Assembly (NCBI RefSeq): GCF_000426885.1
Contig: NZ_AUGF01000001.1
Coordinates: 1-64,000 of the forward strand
Source of the DNA: Moraxella caprae DSM 19149
GTDB lineage: Bacteria; Pseudomonadota; Gammaproteobacteria; Pseudomonadales; Moraxellaceae
DNA length: 64,000 nucleotides
Direction: 5' to 3'
A program made the position numbers and the translations under genes. Positions 16,527-24,897 of the stretch are shown here, in pieces. Each line of letters starts with the position of its first letter. Position 1 is the stretch's first letter. Below the pieces are notes generated by a model. It was not told where the DNA came from. It made no database searches and saw only the letters and a list, made by a program, of their open reading frames with translations.

Positions 16527-16973
16527 TCAGTCGCCAATCGCCCCAGAACCTTCGCCTGTTACGACATTGGAACGGTCAATTTCGGGCAATGGTATGGTAG
16601 CAATTGGTAAAATCTCGCCTTGTGTCATGATGCCCATTGTGTTGAGCGTGGAGAGAGCTTGTTTTTTCTCGTCATCGGACACATCATTAGGGAAAATCAG
16701 ATTTTCGGTGGCAACCACCGCCCCACGCACAATGGCAAGACTGGTTTTGACATCATCAGATGACTCTACCTTCTCCGCCAAAATACCTGCCACTCGTGTA
16801 TAATCGGACGGTTCGGCAGTTAGGTAGTCTTGTCCGTCCACATAGTACAGCACCGTGCCAATCGCAAGGGCGGTGTCGGTTTTGACTTTGATAGTTTGGG
16901 TTGTCCAGCCCCGAGCGACTTCGGTCAAAAGCACATCAGATAGGTACATCGGTTCGTGATAAGTTGCCATCAT
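16527..16973 (-). CDS. Head decoration protein (lambda D-like)
   Basis: The product is 148 residues: MMATYHEPMYLSDVLLTEVARG, then a beta-rich core with GTVLYYVDGQDYL and a proline-containing end. Head decoration proteins of this type trimerise on the capsid and stabilise it. It is placed between the protease/scaffold gene and the major capsid gene, the order used by lambda-type heads. GGAGAAA upstream supports the start; either of the two adjacent ATGs could be used. Confidence 0.75.
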   Translation of the reverse strand: MMATYHEPMYLSDVLLTEVARGWTTQTIKVKTDTALAIGTVLYYVDGQDYLTAEPSDYTRVAGILAEKVESSDDVKTSLAIVRGAVVATENLIFPNDVSDDEKKQALSTLNTMGIMTQGEILPIATIPLPEIDRSNVVTGEGSGAIGD

Positions 16974-16984
16974 TTTCTCCTAGA

Positions 16985-17944
16985 TTAAGATTGGTTTTCT
17001 TTGGCACGGCGTTTGGCGTCACGCATCAGCGGACTTTCTTTATCGTCTGTGGTTCGGTTGCCTTTGTTTAACTCAGCAAAACTGGCGTTTTTTGGCAATT
17101 CGCTAAACAGTTTTTTCAATGCGTCCGTGAGCGACTGCTCGCCCCCTTCGCCAAAACTGGCTGTGTGAGCCGTGCCAGCCGTCATCACTTCCACCACCTG
17201 CGATTTTAGCTTTGGAGGCAGTTGCCCTGATTTAACCAAGCCTTCTGCAAAGTCTTGAATTTGGCTTGCCGTCTCTTTTGCTTTGTCATCAGCAATTTTC
17301 TTTTGTAAGTCTGCAAGCTGTTTTTCAAGGGCTTTTTCACGCTCACTTTTTTCATCAGATTTTTTATCATCTTTTTGAACACTAATCTGCCCGAGAATGC
17401 TATCCAATTGTGAAGGGTCATTTTTGATATACTCTTGTAAAAATGATAGAGCGGATTTAAAATCAATCTGAGTTGGCTTATTATCGTCTGGCTTGCCTTC
17501 CAAAGGCTCACTAAAAGACGCTGTGCCATTTTCATTCTCCGCAAACTGAACACTTCCAAGCCCTTTAATCGCTGGCACTTGACCGCCCAAAAATCCGATA
17601 TGACGCAGATAGAGCGTGCCTTTTTTGGGGTTTTGGGGGCTGTCGGGCAGGTAGAAACTTGGCGACACTTTGTTGTGTTTGCCTTGATTGACACTTTCGG
17701 CAAAAGATGCGTCCACTTGTTTTGCGTATGCCCAAAGCACATTGTCTTTGTCCAGTTCCAACTTTTCTACCCAGCCATAGGCAGGGTCATCGTGCTTGGG
17801 GTGTCCTAAAACTAATGGAGCTTGGTGCAGGTCTTCGGCATAACTGGCAACGCAGTCAGCGAGCATTTGGGGCGTATAATCAATGGTATCGCCCTCCATA
17901 CTGGTGTGCTTGCCCGCTTTAAAGATTTTGATTTTTTTCATCAA
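16985..17944 (-). CDS. Phage prohead protease and scaffold (Mu gpI-like)
   Basis: The product is 319 residues. The N-terminal half (about 1-130) matches Mu gpI-type proteases (YTPQMLADCVASYAEDLHQ, PLVLGHPKHDDPAYGWVE, HNKVSPSFYLP). The C-terminal half from about 195 is a charged coiled coil (EKQLADLQKKIADDKAKE), i.e. the scaffold, followed by a helical end. In Mu the same gene yields the protease and, from an internal start, the scaffold Z. It is the second gene after the promoter at 18224-18268, equivalent to Mu PI. Confidence 0.85.
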   Translation of the reverse strand: MMKKIKIFKAGKHTSMEGDTIDYTPQMLADCVASYAEDLHQAPLVLGHPKHDDPAYGWVEKLELDKDNVLWAYAKQVDASFAESVNQGKHNKVSPSFYLPDSPQNPKKGTLYLRHIGFLGGQVPAIKGLGSVQFAENENGTASFSEPLEGKPDDNKPTQIDFKSALSFLQEYIKNDPSQLDSILGQISVQKDDKKSDEKSEREKALEKQLADLQKKIADDKAKETASQIQDFAEGLVKSGQLPPKLKSQVVEVMTAGTAHTASFGEGGEQSLTDALKKLFSELPKNASFAELNKGNRTTDDKESPLMRDAKRRAKENQS

Positions 17945-17948
17945 TCAG

Positions 17949-18191
17949 TTACTCCTTTGTTTTGGCAAGCCAAAAGCCGTAAGGTTGCCACATTGAGTTA
18001 AAGGCATTGTCGTAGGCAATTTGGCGACCGATTTGCTCGTCAAATGTACTTTCATCAACACAGGCACTCTCGCCTGTAAAGACAAAGCCACATTTGACGG
18101 TAATGGCACAATGCGTTAAGGTCTTGGACAGGCGAGTGTAGCTAACATCTACAATCTCACTCTCCAAAAATTCTTTGGTGATTTTGTTCAT
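17949..18191 (-). CDS. N4 gp49 / Sf6 gp66 family protein
   Basis: The product is 80 residues from ATG 18191 (MNKITKEFLESEIVDVSY), with the family core TLTHCAITVKCGFVFTGES and DEQIGRQIAYDNAF. An upstream ATG at 18233 exists but precedes the predicted transcription start, so I reject it. Function of this widespread small phage family is unknown. It lies four bases before the protease gene and is the first gene of that operon. Confidence 0.75.
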   Translation of the reverse strand: MNKITKEFLESEIVDVSYTRLSKTLTHCAITVKCGFVFTGESACVDESTFDEQIGRQIAYDNAFNSMWQPYGFWLAKTKE

Positions 18192-18268
18192 AAAAAAGCC
18201 CATTGAAGTGAAACAATGGGCATAGTATGACAAAGATTTTTTGGGCGGTCTTTTAACCTGATTTAAAG
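18192..18268 (-). promoter_or_regulatory. Late promoter PI starting inside a terminator hairpin
   Basis: The box CTTTAAAT…GGTTAAAAGAC (18268-18248), 18 bases, then CATACT (18229-18224). The predicted start, about 18217, is inside the 5' arm of an 8-bp hairpin GCCCATTG/CAATGGGC (18221-18198) that ends in TTTTTT directly before the gp49 ATG. Read-through RNA from the upstream genes would terminate there; RNA begun here lacks half the stem. Confidence 0.72.
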
Positions 18269-18428
18269 TTTTTTGGCAGGGTTTTGAAGTGTGGGCGACA
18301 AGGTGCGTTTTGTGATAGATTTACACGCATTTATAAAGGGGTTTTTGGCGTGTTTTGGGATAAGGTGGGGCAAATGTACCATTTGGTATTTTAAAACGCT
18401 TAAAACCCCTGTTTTTGGCGATTTTTGG
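18269..18428. other. Non-coding gap between gpG-like gene and promoter PI
   Basis: No ORF or clear structure apart from T- and A-rich runs and repeated AAACCCC/GGGGTTT stretches. No second promoter is apparent. Confidence 0.4.
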
Positions 18429-18941
18429 TTATAGGTTCAAATGGTCTTTGACAATCTCTTTGATTTCGGCTTCATCAGCCACTGACACGCCTAAAAACGG
18501 ACGAGCAGGAATATCTCCCCAAAGGTGGGGAAACTGTGATTTTGTACCGCCAAAGTGCATCATCGGGGCATAGATAAGATTTGAGCCGACAAACACTTCG
18601 CCATTACCAAGCTGATAGTGAATGCTGTCTCTTAGTGTACCGCCAGTTTGTCCAAAGCCAACCAACGGCTTTTTGCTATTAAAGCGGTTTCGTCCTTTTT
18701 TGTTTACCGTGCCGTTTTTGTTAAAATGGGCATCGCCCAAGCCACGCCACAGCGTAACTGAGCTGTTGGCTTGCCAACGGTTGCCATTGGGGTCGGTAGA
18801 AGTGCGAAAGCGGTCTTGGGTGGTGTTGGTGAGATGTTCGCCGATGCCTTTTAACAGGGCTTGTTGTCCGCCACCGCCTAGCGTGTCTATGATACTAGGC
18901 AGAGTGTTGTTGGTGGTTGTCAGTTCAAATTGTAATAACAC
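18429..18941 (-). CDS. Phage virion morphogenesis protein (Mu gpG-like, gp31)
   Basis: The product is 170 residues from GTG (read as Met) at 18941. It has the family's conserved spacing: helical start, FRTSTDPNGNRWQANSS, then a GQTGGTLRDSIHYQ segment and IPARPFLGVS near the end. Mu gpG and relatives complete the head-tail joint or tail. An unusual structured RNA (18978-19083) lies in its leader, ending 37 bases before the start. Confidence 0.82.
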   Translation of the reverse strand: MLLQFELTTTNNTLPSIIDTLGGGGQQALLKGIGEHLTNTTQDRFRTSTDPNGNRWQANSSVTLWRGLGDAHFNKNGTVNKKGRNRFNSKKPLVGFGQTGGTLRDSIHYQLGNGEVFVGSNLIYAPMMHFGGTKSQFPHLWGDIPARPFLGVSVADEAEIKEIVKDHLNL

Positions 18942-18977
18942 TTGTCTTTTCTCTTGATATGGTTTAGAATTAAATCA

Positions 18978-19083
18978 GCACCTGTTCCATAACGGCAATG
19001 AGTCTCCCTGTTGCGTCCCATTTTCTTTTGAAAATGTTGCTGGAAGTTGGCTTTGAAAGATTGGGGAGCGTCTTTACAGGTGC
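18978..19083 (-). ncRNA. Candidate structured RNA in the gp31 leader
   Basis: A 106-base element closed by perfect 8-bp arms GCACCTGT/ACAGGTGC (19083-19076, 18985-18978). Inside are a 7-bp hairpin CATTTTC-AAAA-GAAAATG (19036-19019) and a possible CTCCC/GGGAG pairing. It fills the whole space between the gp30 stop and the gpG leader, has no open frame of note, and is more GC-rich than nearby spacers. I do not recognise the family. Confidence 0.5.
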
Positions 19084-19086
19084 TAT

Positions 19087-20310
19087 TTATTTCTCAAAAA
19101 GTACCACACCTTTATTTTTAAGTTTTTCATCTTTACTACTGTCCAAACGATAGGATTTTAGATACACACCTGCACCGTCTGCCGTTTGATGAATGATAGC
19201 AAGATAGCGTTTTCCGTCATCACGAATACCCTCAACCCAAGTTGTCTGCTGTCGGTATCGGTTATTTTTCTTATCATATTCACGCACGATAAGCACGGCA
19301 TTATCCAGTAAATACTGCACATAATAATAATCAGTCGGCTCAAAACCCGTGTTACCGTCTCGGCTAATGGCTTGTTTTAGGGCATCATTTTCACTAAATA
19401 GCACCGTCTGCGTAGATACACCAAGCATCTGCATTTGGTCTGGACTAAGCACCGCCACAGGATAGCTTTCTTTTTGGTCAAGTTCACGAAAGCCGTCAAT
19501 CCGCTCTTGTTTGGGTAGTTTATCATAATCAGGCGTGTCTTTTTTATAGTCATCAAGCTGATTTTCTATCCGAGAAAGCCACCTAATAAAAACACCGTCT
19601 CGCATATTGTCCGCCACAAAAGACTTGGCGACTTGATAAGGGTATTTATCCACATCAGGAAACCAGCTTGCCCCTGCCACACCGTCAAAACTCTCCCCCA
19701 CATTGTCGGCATAGTTGGCAGGGAGTTCATCAGGCTTTTCTTTGCCCATTCTTTTAAGTTCACGCTCGTTAATGGCTTCTACGGTACAACGACAACCCCA
19801 GCCATTAGGCGGATAGTTGGTTTGCCAAAAAGGGCTGTCGGCTGGCAACACCAAGCCGTCCCAAGATTTGTGCTGATGACGGGGATTTTCCACCGTGTTG
19901 TGGCGATACCGCCAGTAAGGGCGAGCCTTTAATACGTCAGGGTCGGTCATCTGTTTGTACCGTCCTGCCATGTGGGACGTGCGTAGATTGGTTTGATAAA
20001 TAACTTTGGCACGCCATGCCTTATAATCTTTGTCTTTATCGTTAAGCCAACCCTTTTTCGCCAAAATGTCGTCAAAATTGGCTTGAAACTCGTGAAAGGC
20101 TTGCCCGTCCGCCACCGCCTTTTGTACGGCATTGTGTAGGTCGGCAAGCAGGTCGGCTTTCATTGCCCCTGCAACCACAAAGGCTTTATCGTGCTGTTGT
20201 GATGTCAGCTCGTCATAACGTTCAGTGGGGATACGCACCTTTTGTCGTAAAAAGTCAATTTGCTCTTGAAAGGGCAGACGTTGTCCTGAGATTTTAGTCA
20301 TTTTTACCAC
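19087..20310 (-). CDS. MuF head morphogenesis protein with nuclease-like C-terminus
   Basis: The product is 407 residues. Residues about 120-195 form the MuF domain (YQTNLRTSHMAGRYKQM, PRHQHKSWDGLVLP, NGWGCRCTVEA with its Cys and His residues), found in minor head proteins that help start DNA packaging. After a linker, residues about 280-407 (YPVAVLSPDQMQMLGVSTQT … YLAIIHQTADGAGVYLKS) look like the barnase/EndoU/colicin-like nuclease domains that phages often attach to MuF. That domain assignment is from pattern only. AGGTGG precedes the start. Confidence 0.78.
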   Translation of the reverse strand: MVKMTKISGQRLPFQEQIDFLRQKVRIPTERYDELTSQQHDKAFVVAGAMKADLLADLHNAVQKAVADGQAFHEFQANFDDILAKKGWLNDKDKDYKAWRAKVIYQTNLRTSHMAGRYKQMTDPDVLKARPYWRYRHNTVENPRHQHKSWDGLVLPADSPFWQTNYPPNGWGCRCTVEAINERELKRMGKEKPDELPANYADNVGESFDGVAGASWFPDVDKYPYQVAKSFVADNMRDGVFIRWLSRIENQLDDYKKDTPDYDKLPKQERIDGFRELDQKESYPVAVLSPDQMQMLGVSTQTVLFSENDALKQAISRDGNTGFEPTDYYYVQYLLDNAVLIVREYDKKNNRYRQQTTWVEGIRDDGKRYLAIIHQTADGAGVYLKSYRLDSSKDEKLKNKGVVLFEK

Positions 20311-20311
20311 C

Positions 20312-20407
20312 TTAGAGATACATCAACGCATGATGAGCAGGCTCACTATAGATGGAGCAAAACGCATTGCATAACAAATATGCGGTTAAAATTAGATGTA
20401 ATTTCAT
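20312..20407 (-). CDS. 31-residue hydrophobic ORF
   Basis: A 31-codon frame whose ATG overlaps the portal stop as ATGA (20404-20407), and which ends two bases before the MuF start. It begins MKLHLILTAYLLCNAFCS, like a short signal or lipoprotein leader. Tight overlap on one side and spacing on the other suggest real translation. No family recognised. Confidence 0.4.
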   Translation of the reverse strand: MKLHLILTAYLLCNAFCSIYSEPAHHALMYL

Positions 20408-21867
20408 ATCTCACTCCGTCCTTTGAGTTCTGCTAAAGTCATCGCAATTTCCATCACTTTGACCATTTCATCAGCATTTAGATCATCAAAAGCATTGACG
20501 ATACTATCTTGCAATTCGCTAAATGATTGAGCTTGGCTGACGATGTCTTTAAGCCGTACCACCATATCATCAAGGTAGGGATTGGCGTGGGTTGCCAATT
20601 CATCAGCCGTTTTACTCACAAAATCATCTTTGTTTTTGGGTGTAGGCTCGGCAAAGGATTGTTGTGGATTGTCGGCTTGAATATGCACACCATCAATATC
20701 GCCATCTTGTAAACCGTACTCACGCATAAAATATTGTGATGATAATTTTAGCCCTGCTTGGCTCAGAGCAACATCTCGTTGAGCCTGTTCAAGCCCACCG
20801 TTGCTGTCTTCAAAAAACTCAAATCGTGGAGCGATACCACCCCAGTTATAATCCACAATCCAGTTAATCAAGGTTTGCAGTTGTTCAGCGACAATTTCAC
20901 AATCGGCTAATGCAATCTCAAATGCCACTTCTGCCCCTGCTTGCGAGCTGGCACGGTTGCTGTTGCTTTCGGTGGATTGGTTTTGACCCAGTAGTGCGAT
21001 ATTGACCTCACTACGGCAAAACATCAAAAACTTTTCAAATGCGTCTGATGATGCCGACTTGCCACCTGCTTCCATAATCTCAATCGTGGAATTGTCAGGA
21101 ATGACCGCCACCGCATCTTGTACCATTGACGATAGGTTATCGAGCAAAATTTGCTGTTGTTCAATGTCATAGTTTTTGCCATATTTACCAATGACCCACG
21201 GACTGCCGTATTTTTCGGTAAATCTTACCCAAAAATCCAAGCCACCGAGTTTAAAAGTTGTCGCCCAAAATACCGATGATGCGTCAGGTTCGCCATAGGG
21301 ATTTTCGTACGTTGGGTCTTGACGTGGTAGTAAAAACCGACGCTCAGGCACGATTAAGCCGTCTTGCCCTGCATCTTTATCCTTAAATCTTAGGCGGTTA
21401 TCTGAGTCAAAGAAAAACCAGTCTGGGGGCATTGCCTGAATGTCCACAGGCAACCACGCACCGTCTTGATACGCCCACGAGATTTCGCAGGGTTGATAGC
21501 CATAAAAACTTGCGTCCGCCATCGCCCCAATAATTCTAGATAAAGGCAAATTTTTAAAAATACGGTTAATGCGTTCGGTGGTTTCAAGGCTTGCTTCATC
21601 TTGCACAATTCGCCACGCCTTAGATTTCACCGCCGATTTTCGTCTACGTAAACAACCTTTTACCCCTGCTTCTGCCTTGATTTCTTTATAGACTTGTATG
21701 TCTTTGCCCAGTTTCTTTAAAATGGGGTCGGGGTTTGGTAGGACGGTGTTTAAGGAGCTAAATCCTGCCACCGTGCTACGGCTGGCAATTTGTCTTAGGT
21801 GTGGTTGTTTGCTATTTCTAAGTTCGGTAAAAGAGACAAATTCATTGCCCAAATATAAACCGTTCAT
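20404..21867 (-). CDS. Portal protein, DUF935 (Mu gp29-like)
   Basis: The product is 487 residues with the DUF935 portal pattern: RRKSAVKSKAWRIVQDE near 130, PDWFFFDSDNRLRFKD in the middle and GQNQSTESNSNRASSQAGAE, the conserved QxxTxxxxxxxASxxxGxx-like stretch, near 310. It forms the dodecameric head vertex through which DNA enters. The start overlaps the terminase stop by four bases. Confidence 0.88.
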   Translation of the reverse strand: MNGLYLGNEFVSFTELRNSKQPHLRQIASRSTVAGFSSLNTVLPNPDPILKKLGKDIQVYKEIKAEAGVKGCLRRRKSAVKSKAWRIVQDEASLETTERINRIFKNLPLSRIIGAMADASFYGYQPCEISWAYQDGAWLPVDIQAMPPDWFFFDSDNRLRFKDKDAGQDGLIVPERRFLLPRQDPTYENPYGEPDASSVFWATTFKLGGLDFWVRFTEKYGSPWVIGKYGKNYDIEQQQILLDNLSSMVQDAVAVIPDNSTIEIMEAGGKSASSDAFEKFLMFCRSEVNIALLGQNQSTESNSNRASSQAGAEVAFEIALADCEIVAEQLQTLINWIVDYNWGGIAPRFEFFEDSNGGLEQAQRDVALSQAGLKLSSQYFMREYGLQDGDIDGVHIQADNPQQSFAEPTPKNKDDFVSKTADELATHANPYLDDMVVRLKDIVSQAQSFSELQDSIVNAFDDLNADEMVKVMEIAMTLAELKGRSEI

Positions 21868-23450
21868 CGTCTAAATCCTCGTAGCATACTGCCAAAACCA
21901 TGAAAACCCCTTAATAATTTGGCAGATTCTCGTGGTTTGGCGGTGTGAATGCGTATGTCCACCCCACCATTGTCAATATTTTTAAAAGCATAATAGGCAA
22001 GCACCAACGCAATGCCCATATCGCCGTGCCGTGCTTGCTCATTTGTCCCTTTGTTTTTACGGTTGGGCAGTTTTGGAATGCCGTCAATGATTTCAAAGGC
22101 AAGCAGGTCAGATAAGGTATTTTCGTGTTTGGGTAGGTTAAATAACACTTTGTCTTCCAAACCTGCCTTAAACGGAGGCATATTCAAGCTGTACCATTTT
22201 TGGCTAAATTTGATACATTCCACCGTGTCCACGCCATAGCGGTGCTGGGCTTTTTCGGCATTGCTTGCACCAATGCCACGAGCGTCCAGAGCCATTCCTG
22301 CAAGCTGTTTTTCCACACGGTCGCAGATATAATTTAAGACTTGTTCTTGTTGTGAAAAAGGAATATTTTCAAGCTCCACCACGCCCACGCATTGCAAGTT
22401 TAAATCAACGGTTTGCACCGCAATCGCATAATCGGTTAAGTCGCCATTTCGTCCATAGTCGCCCCCAATAAAAACTTTGCCTTTGGGGATTTCTGCCAAA
22501 AAATCCGATAAATACTCATCGCACCAATCCACGCAGTCATTTTCACGATAAAAATCATCCTGCAAGTTAAAATCATTGTCTCGTTTATAGACAAAAATCG
22601 GTGTATCAGCCGACATCGCTTGTTCAATGAGTGGGCGAGATAACCAGCGACCGCCACTATTTTTGGGGATACAATTTAACTCTTCGTCCACATTGTCGGC
22701 ATAAATTTTACGGATATTATCCGCCCATTCTTGTTCGCCTTGTTGTGTCCATTCAATACCACGCTTGAGACAAATACGCTGATATAATCCCTGTTCTAAG
22801 GCTTCATCAAAGGTGCAATAATGTAGGCTGTAAGGTAATCGTCCTGCTTTAACATCTTCAACCAACACATTAAATGGATTGTCCACACCGTTATGTGTAG
22901 AGATGATACGGACACAACCACCCCAAATCAGTAAGGCAAATGCAGCCTTAAGTAATTCCGATAAATTGTCATGGAATGCTGCCTCGTCAATAATCACTCG
23001 ACCTTGTTTACCACGCAAATTTCGTGGAGCAGATGATAAAGCGGTTACACGATGTCCACTGGCAAATTTAATCGTAAATGCCAAAATCGCCTTTTTCTCA
23101 TCGCCATTTTCAAAGATTTCTTCGTATTCTTGAATTTCATCAACTGCAAAATTGTAGAATTTAGCCCAATCAGCGACATCACGGATAAACTCAATCGCCA
23201 TGTCTTTTGTATAGCCGATGTACCAAGTGTCCTGTCCGTGCGTGCGAGATGCTTCAAGTGCCGACTCGCCAGCTTCTGCCCACGAGCCACCGATACGCCG
23301 TGATTTGACAAAAATTTTTACTTCGGATTGGTCAGCTACCCATTTTTGTTGGTATGGTAAAAATACACTCGGTGTATGTCTTTTTAATTCTCCAATCAAT
23401 GCACCTTGTGTACGCTTTTCAGCAAGTGTGAAACCACTATTTTTACTCAT
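21864..23450 (-). CDS. Terminase large subunit (Mu gp28-like)
   Basis: The product is 528 residues. An ATPase half carries a variant Walker A (KSRRIGGSWAEAG, near 50) and Walker B RVIIDEAAFH near 150. A RNase H-like nuclease half has GGDYGRNGDLTDYAI near 330 and LDARGIG near 390 as acidic residues. It drives packaging and cuts the DNA, in Mu-like phages at headful length into flanking host DNA. Genes overlap by four bases on both sides. Confidence 0.9.
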   Translation of the reverse strand: MSKNSGFTLAEKRTQGALIGELKRHTPSVFLPYQQKWVADQSEVKIFVKSRRIGGSWAEAGESALEASRTHGQDTWYIGYTKDMAIEFIRDVADWAKFYNFAVDEIQEYEEIFENGDEKKAILAFTIKFASGHRVTALSSAPRNLRGKQGRVIIDEAAFHDNLSELLKAAFALLIWGGCVRIISTHNGVDNPFNVLVEDVKAGRLPYSLHYCTFDEALEQGLYQRICLKRGIEWTQQGEQEWADNIRKIYADNVDEELNCIPKNSGGRWLSRPLIEQAMSADTPIFVYKRDNDFNLQDDFYRENDCVDWCDEYLSDFLAEIPKGKVFIGGDYGRNGDLTDYAIAVQTVDLNLQCVGVVELENIPFSQQEQVLNYICDRVEKQLAGMALDARGIGASNAEKAQHRYGVDTVECIKFSQKWYSLNMPPFKAGLEDKVLFNLPKHENTLSDLLAFEIIDGIPKLPNRKNKGTNEQARHGDMGIALVLAYYAFKNIDNGGVDIRIHTAKPRESAKLLRGFHGFGSMLRGFRR

Positions 23451-24001
23451 TCAGCAATCCCCAAAATCTTGGCACGGATAAGGTTGGCGGTTTCATCAGA
23501 CAATCCGCCTGTTTTTACAATTTCTTGTACTTCTTTGGCGGTTTTTTCGGCTTTTTCTTTAACATCTAGGGCGTGTTGTTTTTGCAAGATAGATGCTTTG
23601 ACAATCTCACTAATGCCTTTGCCTGCTTTGGTAATCATTGATAAACGCTTGACAGGGTCAATACTCTCATCATCGTCCAAATCTTGCAAAGCAACCAACG
23701 CATTAAAAAGCTCGGTCTGTACAAGTGATAGCACCGCCTGACTACGAGCATCGCCATCATCAGGCACGGCTTCGGCAATCATCAGTGATGCTTGCGTACT
23801 GGCTTGGATTGCCGATAATTTTCGTTCTAACTTTTGCCCATAGCGATGAATGGCAGATTTGCTAATTTCATAGCCTAAGCCCCTAAGCCAACTTTCCAGT
23901 TCCACATAGCCATTAAAACCATTTGAAAACAAACGGTCATCAAGCTGTTTTTTATGCTCTGGACTTAATTTACTCACTGCATTGGCACGAGCCATAGACA
24001 C
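23447..24001 (-). CDS. DUF3486 (Mu gp27-like), probable small terminase
   Basis: The product is 184 residues, with an N-terminal helix-turn-helix (LSPEHKKQLDDRLF, GYEISKSAIHRYGQKLE) and a long helical C-terminus. DUF3486 proteins stand directly upstream of the large terminase in Mu-like phages and are thought to be its DNA-recognising partner. The context is exactly that, with a four-base overlap. Confidence 0.85.
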   Translation of the reverse strand: MSMARANAVSKLSPEHKKQLDDRLFSNGFNGYVELESWLRGLGYEISKSAIHRYGQKLERKLSAIQASTQASLMIAEAVPDDGDARSQAVLSLVQTELFNALVALQDLDDDESIDPVKRLSMITKAGKGISEIVKASILQKQHALDVKEKAEKTAKEVQEIVKTGGLSDETANLIRAKILGIAE

Positions 24002-24004
24002 CCC

Positions 24005-24319
24005 CTAGACCCAGTATTTGTCAGGGCGAGAAATACCGACAGGGCATTCTGCGACATATTCCACCACATCAATGCCGATATGCGTGAGCTTGGCGTGCCA
24101 ATGACCGTCTGGGCGTTTGTCAAGCTCTACAAAGGTTTGGCTGTGCAGGTAGTCTAATTGGGCGTGCAGTTCGGTGGCTGTACTATCAGGGTAAATACAC
24201 CGCACCACATCTAAGAGTAGTATGTCCAATGCCCCCAAAGGGCGAGCCTTGTCAAGGGCATTTAACAAATGCCAACGAAGGCTTTCTCGGCGTACTTTTA
24301 ACAAATCAATCGTCATCAT
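24005..24319 (-). CDS. Mu gp26-like winged-helix protein
   Basis: The product is 104 residues, MMTIDLLKVRRESLRWHLLNALDKARPLG… with a winged-helix look (QLDYLHSQTFVELDKRP, WHAKLTHIGIDVVEY). This matches small VpaChn25_0724-type proteins of Mu-like phages found between DUF2730 and DUF3486 genes. Role unknown; a DNA-binding part in packaging or late control is possible. Overlaps the previous gene by four bases. Confidence 0.72.
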   Translation of the reverse strand: MMTIDLLKVRRESLRWHLLNALDKARPLGALDILLLDVVRCIYPDSTATELHAQLDYLHSQTFVELDKRPDGHWHAKLTHIGIDVVEYVAECPVGISRPDKYWV

Positions 24320-24654
24320 TTTTCCTTATTATGTAGATGAGTAAGCGTGGTTTGCACCGCATCAATCTTGGCTTCAACAACGGTAAACGAACGAATAAAG
24401 TCATCTTTGGAGACATATTCTCGTGGCAGTTCAGCCTTTAATTTTAAAATCTCACGGTCAAGCTGGCGAATGGCTTCGGATTCTTTGTCCAGTTTTTCGC
24501 CCAGACTTGATAGGGCTTTGGCAAGGGTTTCGTCTTTTTCTTTGATAGAAGTTTCCACTCTATTAAAAAACGCCTTACCCACGCCCCACAGCGTGCCACC
24601 AATCGTCAAGGCAAGGGTAATCAGCTGATACAGTTCCAATTTAAAAATCATCAT
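24316..24654 (-). CDS. DUF2730 membrane-anchored coiled-coil protein
   Basis: The product is 112 residues: a single N-terminal membrane helix (LYQLITLALTIGGTLWGVG), then a coiled coil (KEKDETLAKALSSLGEKL…). Typical of DUF2730 in Mu-like phages. No separate spanin gene is visible in the lysis group, and this topology, anchored inside and reaching into the periplasm, would suit a spanin-like task. That is only inference. Confidence 0.72.
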   Translation of the reverse strand: MMIFKLELYQLITLALTIGGTLWGVGKAFFNRVETSIKEKDETLAKALSSLGEKLDKESEAIRQLDREILKLKAELPREYVSKDDFIRSFTVVEAKIDAVQTTLTHLHNKEK

Positions 24655-24857
24655 TTACCCCTTTCAAATTCAGACTGGCACGCCACGCACGCCACACACC
24701 GCACCGCATAGGGGACGGCTTGTTTGCGTTTTTCGCCAATTGGCTCGCCACAGTCTAAGCATTCGGTGATGTCATTGGCTGGTGTGGTTTGGCGTTGCTT
24801 GATTTTGCCATTTAGCCAGCGTTCGTAGTCGGCATTGGCTTTGTCAATGGTGTCCAT
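24651..24857 (-). CDS. TraR/DksA-type zinc-finger protein
   Basis: The product is 68 residues with the C4 zinc finger CLDCGEPIGEKRKQ…VRCVAC. TraR-like proteins bind the secondary channel of RNA polymerase without ppGpp. It starts MDTIDKANADYERW, whereas relatives commonly start MADxID. The bases encoding MADTI are still present as the guide of the Cas12a-like unit upstream (24933-24955), so this gene's start appears to have been rebuilt by that insertion. Confidence 0.82.
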   Translation of the reverse strand: MDTIDKANADYERWLNGKIKQRQTTPANDITECLDCGEPIGEKRKQAVPYAVRCVACVACQSEFERGK

Positions 24858-24882
24858 TGCACCCCCCTTTAATCAAAACTTA

Positions 24883-24891
24883 TGTTATAAT
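24883..24891 (+). promoter_or_regulatory. Extended -10 promoter of the Cas12a-like crRNA unit
   Basis: TGTTATAAT is a perfect extended -10. Six bases later the repeat begins at 24898, the expected start. No good -35 is present; the TG extension can replace it. It is on the + strand, opposite to the late genes. Confidence 0.65.
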
Positions 24892-24897
24892 AGCGAT

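Noticed and set aside
18192-18233. Longer start (MSYYAHC…) of the gp49-like gene
   Set aside because: Those codons are the arms of a terminator hairpin and precede the predicted transcript start.
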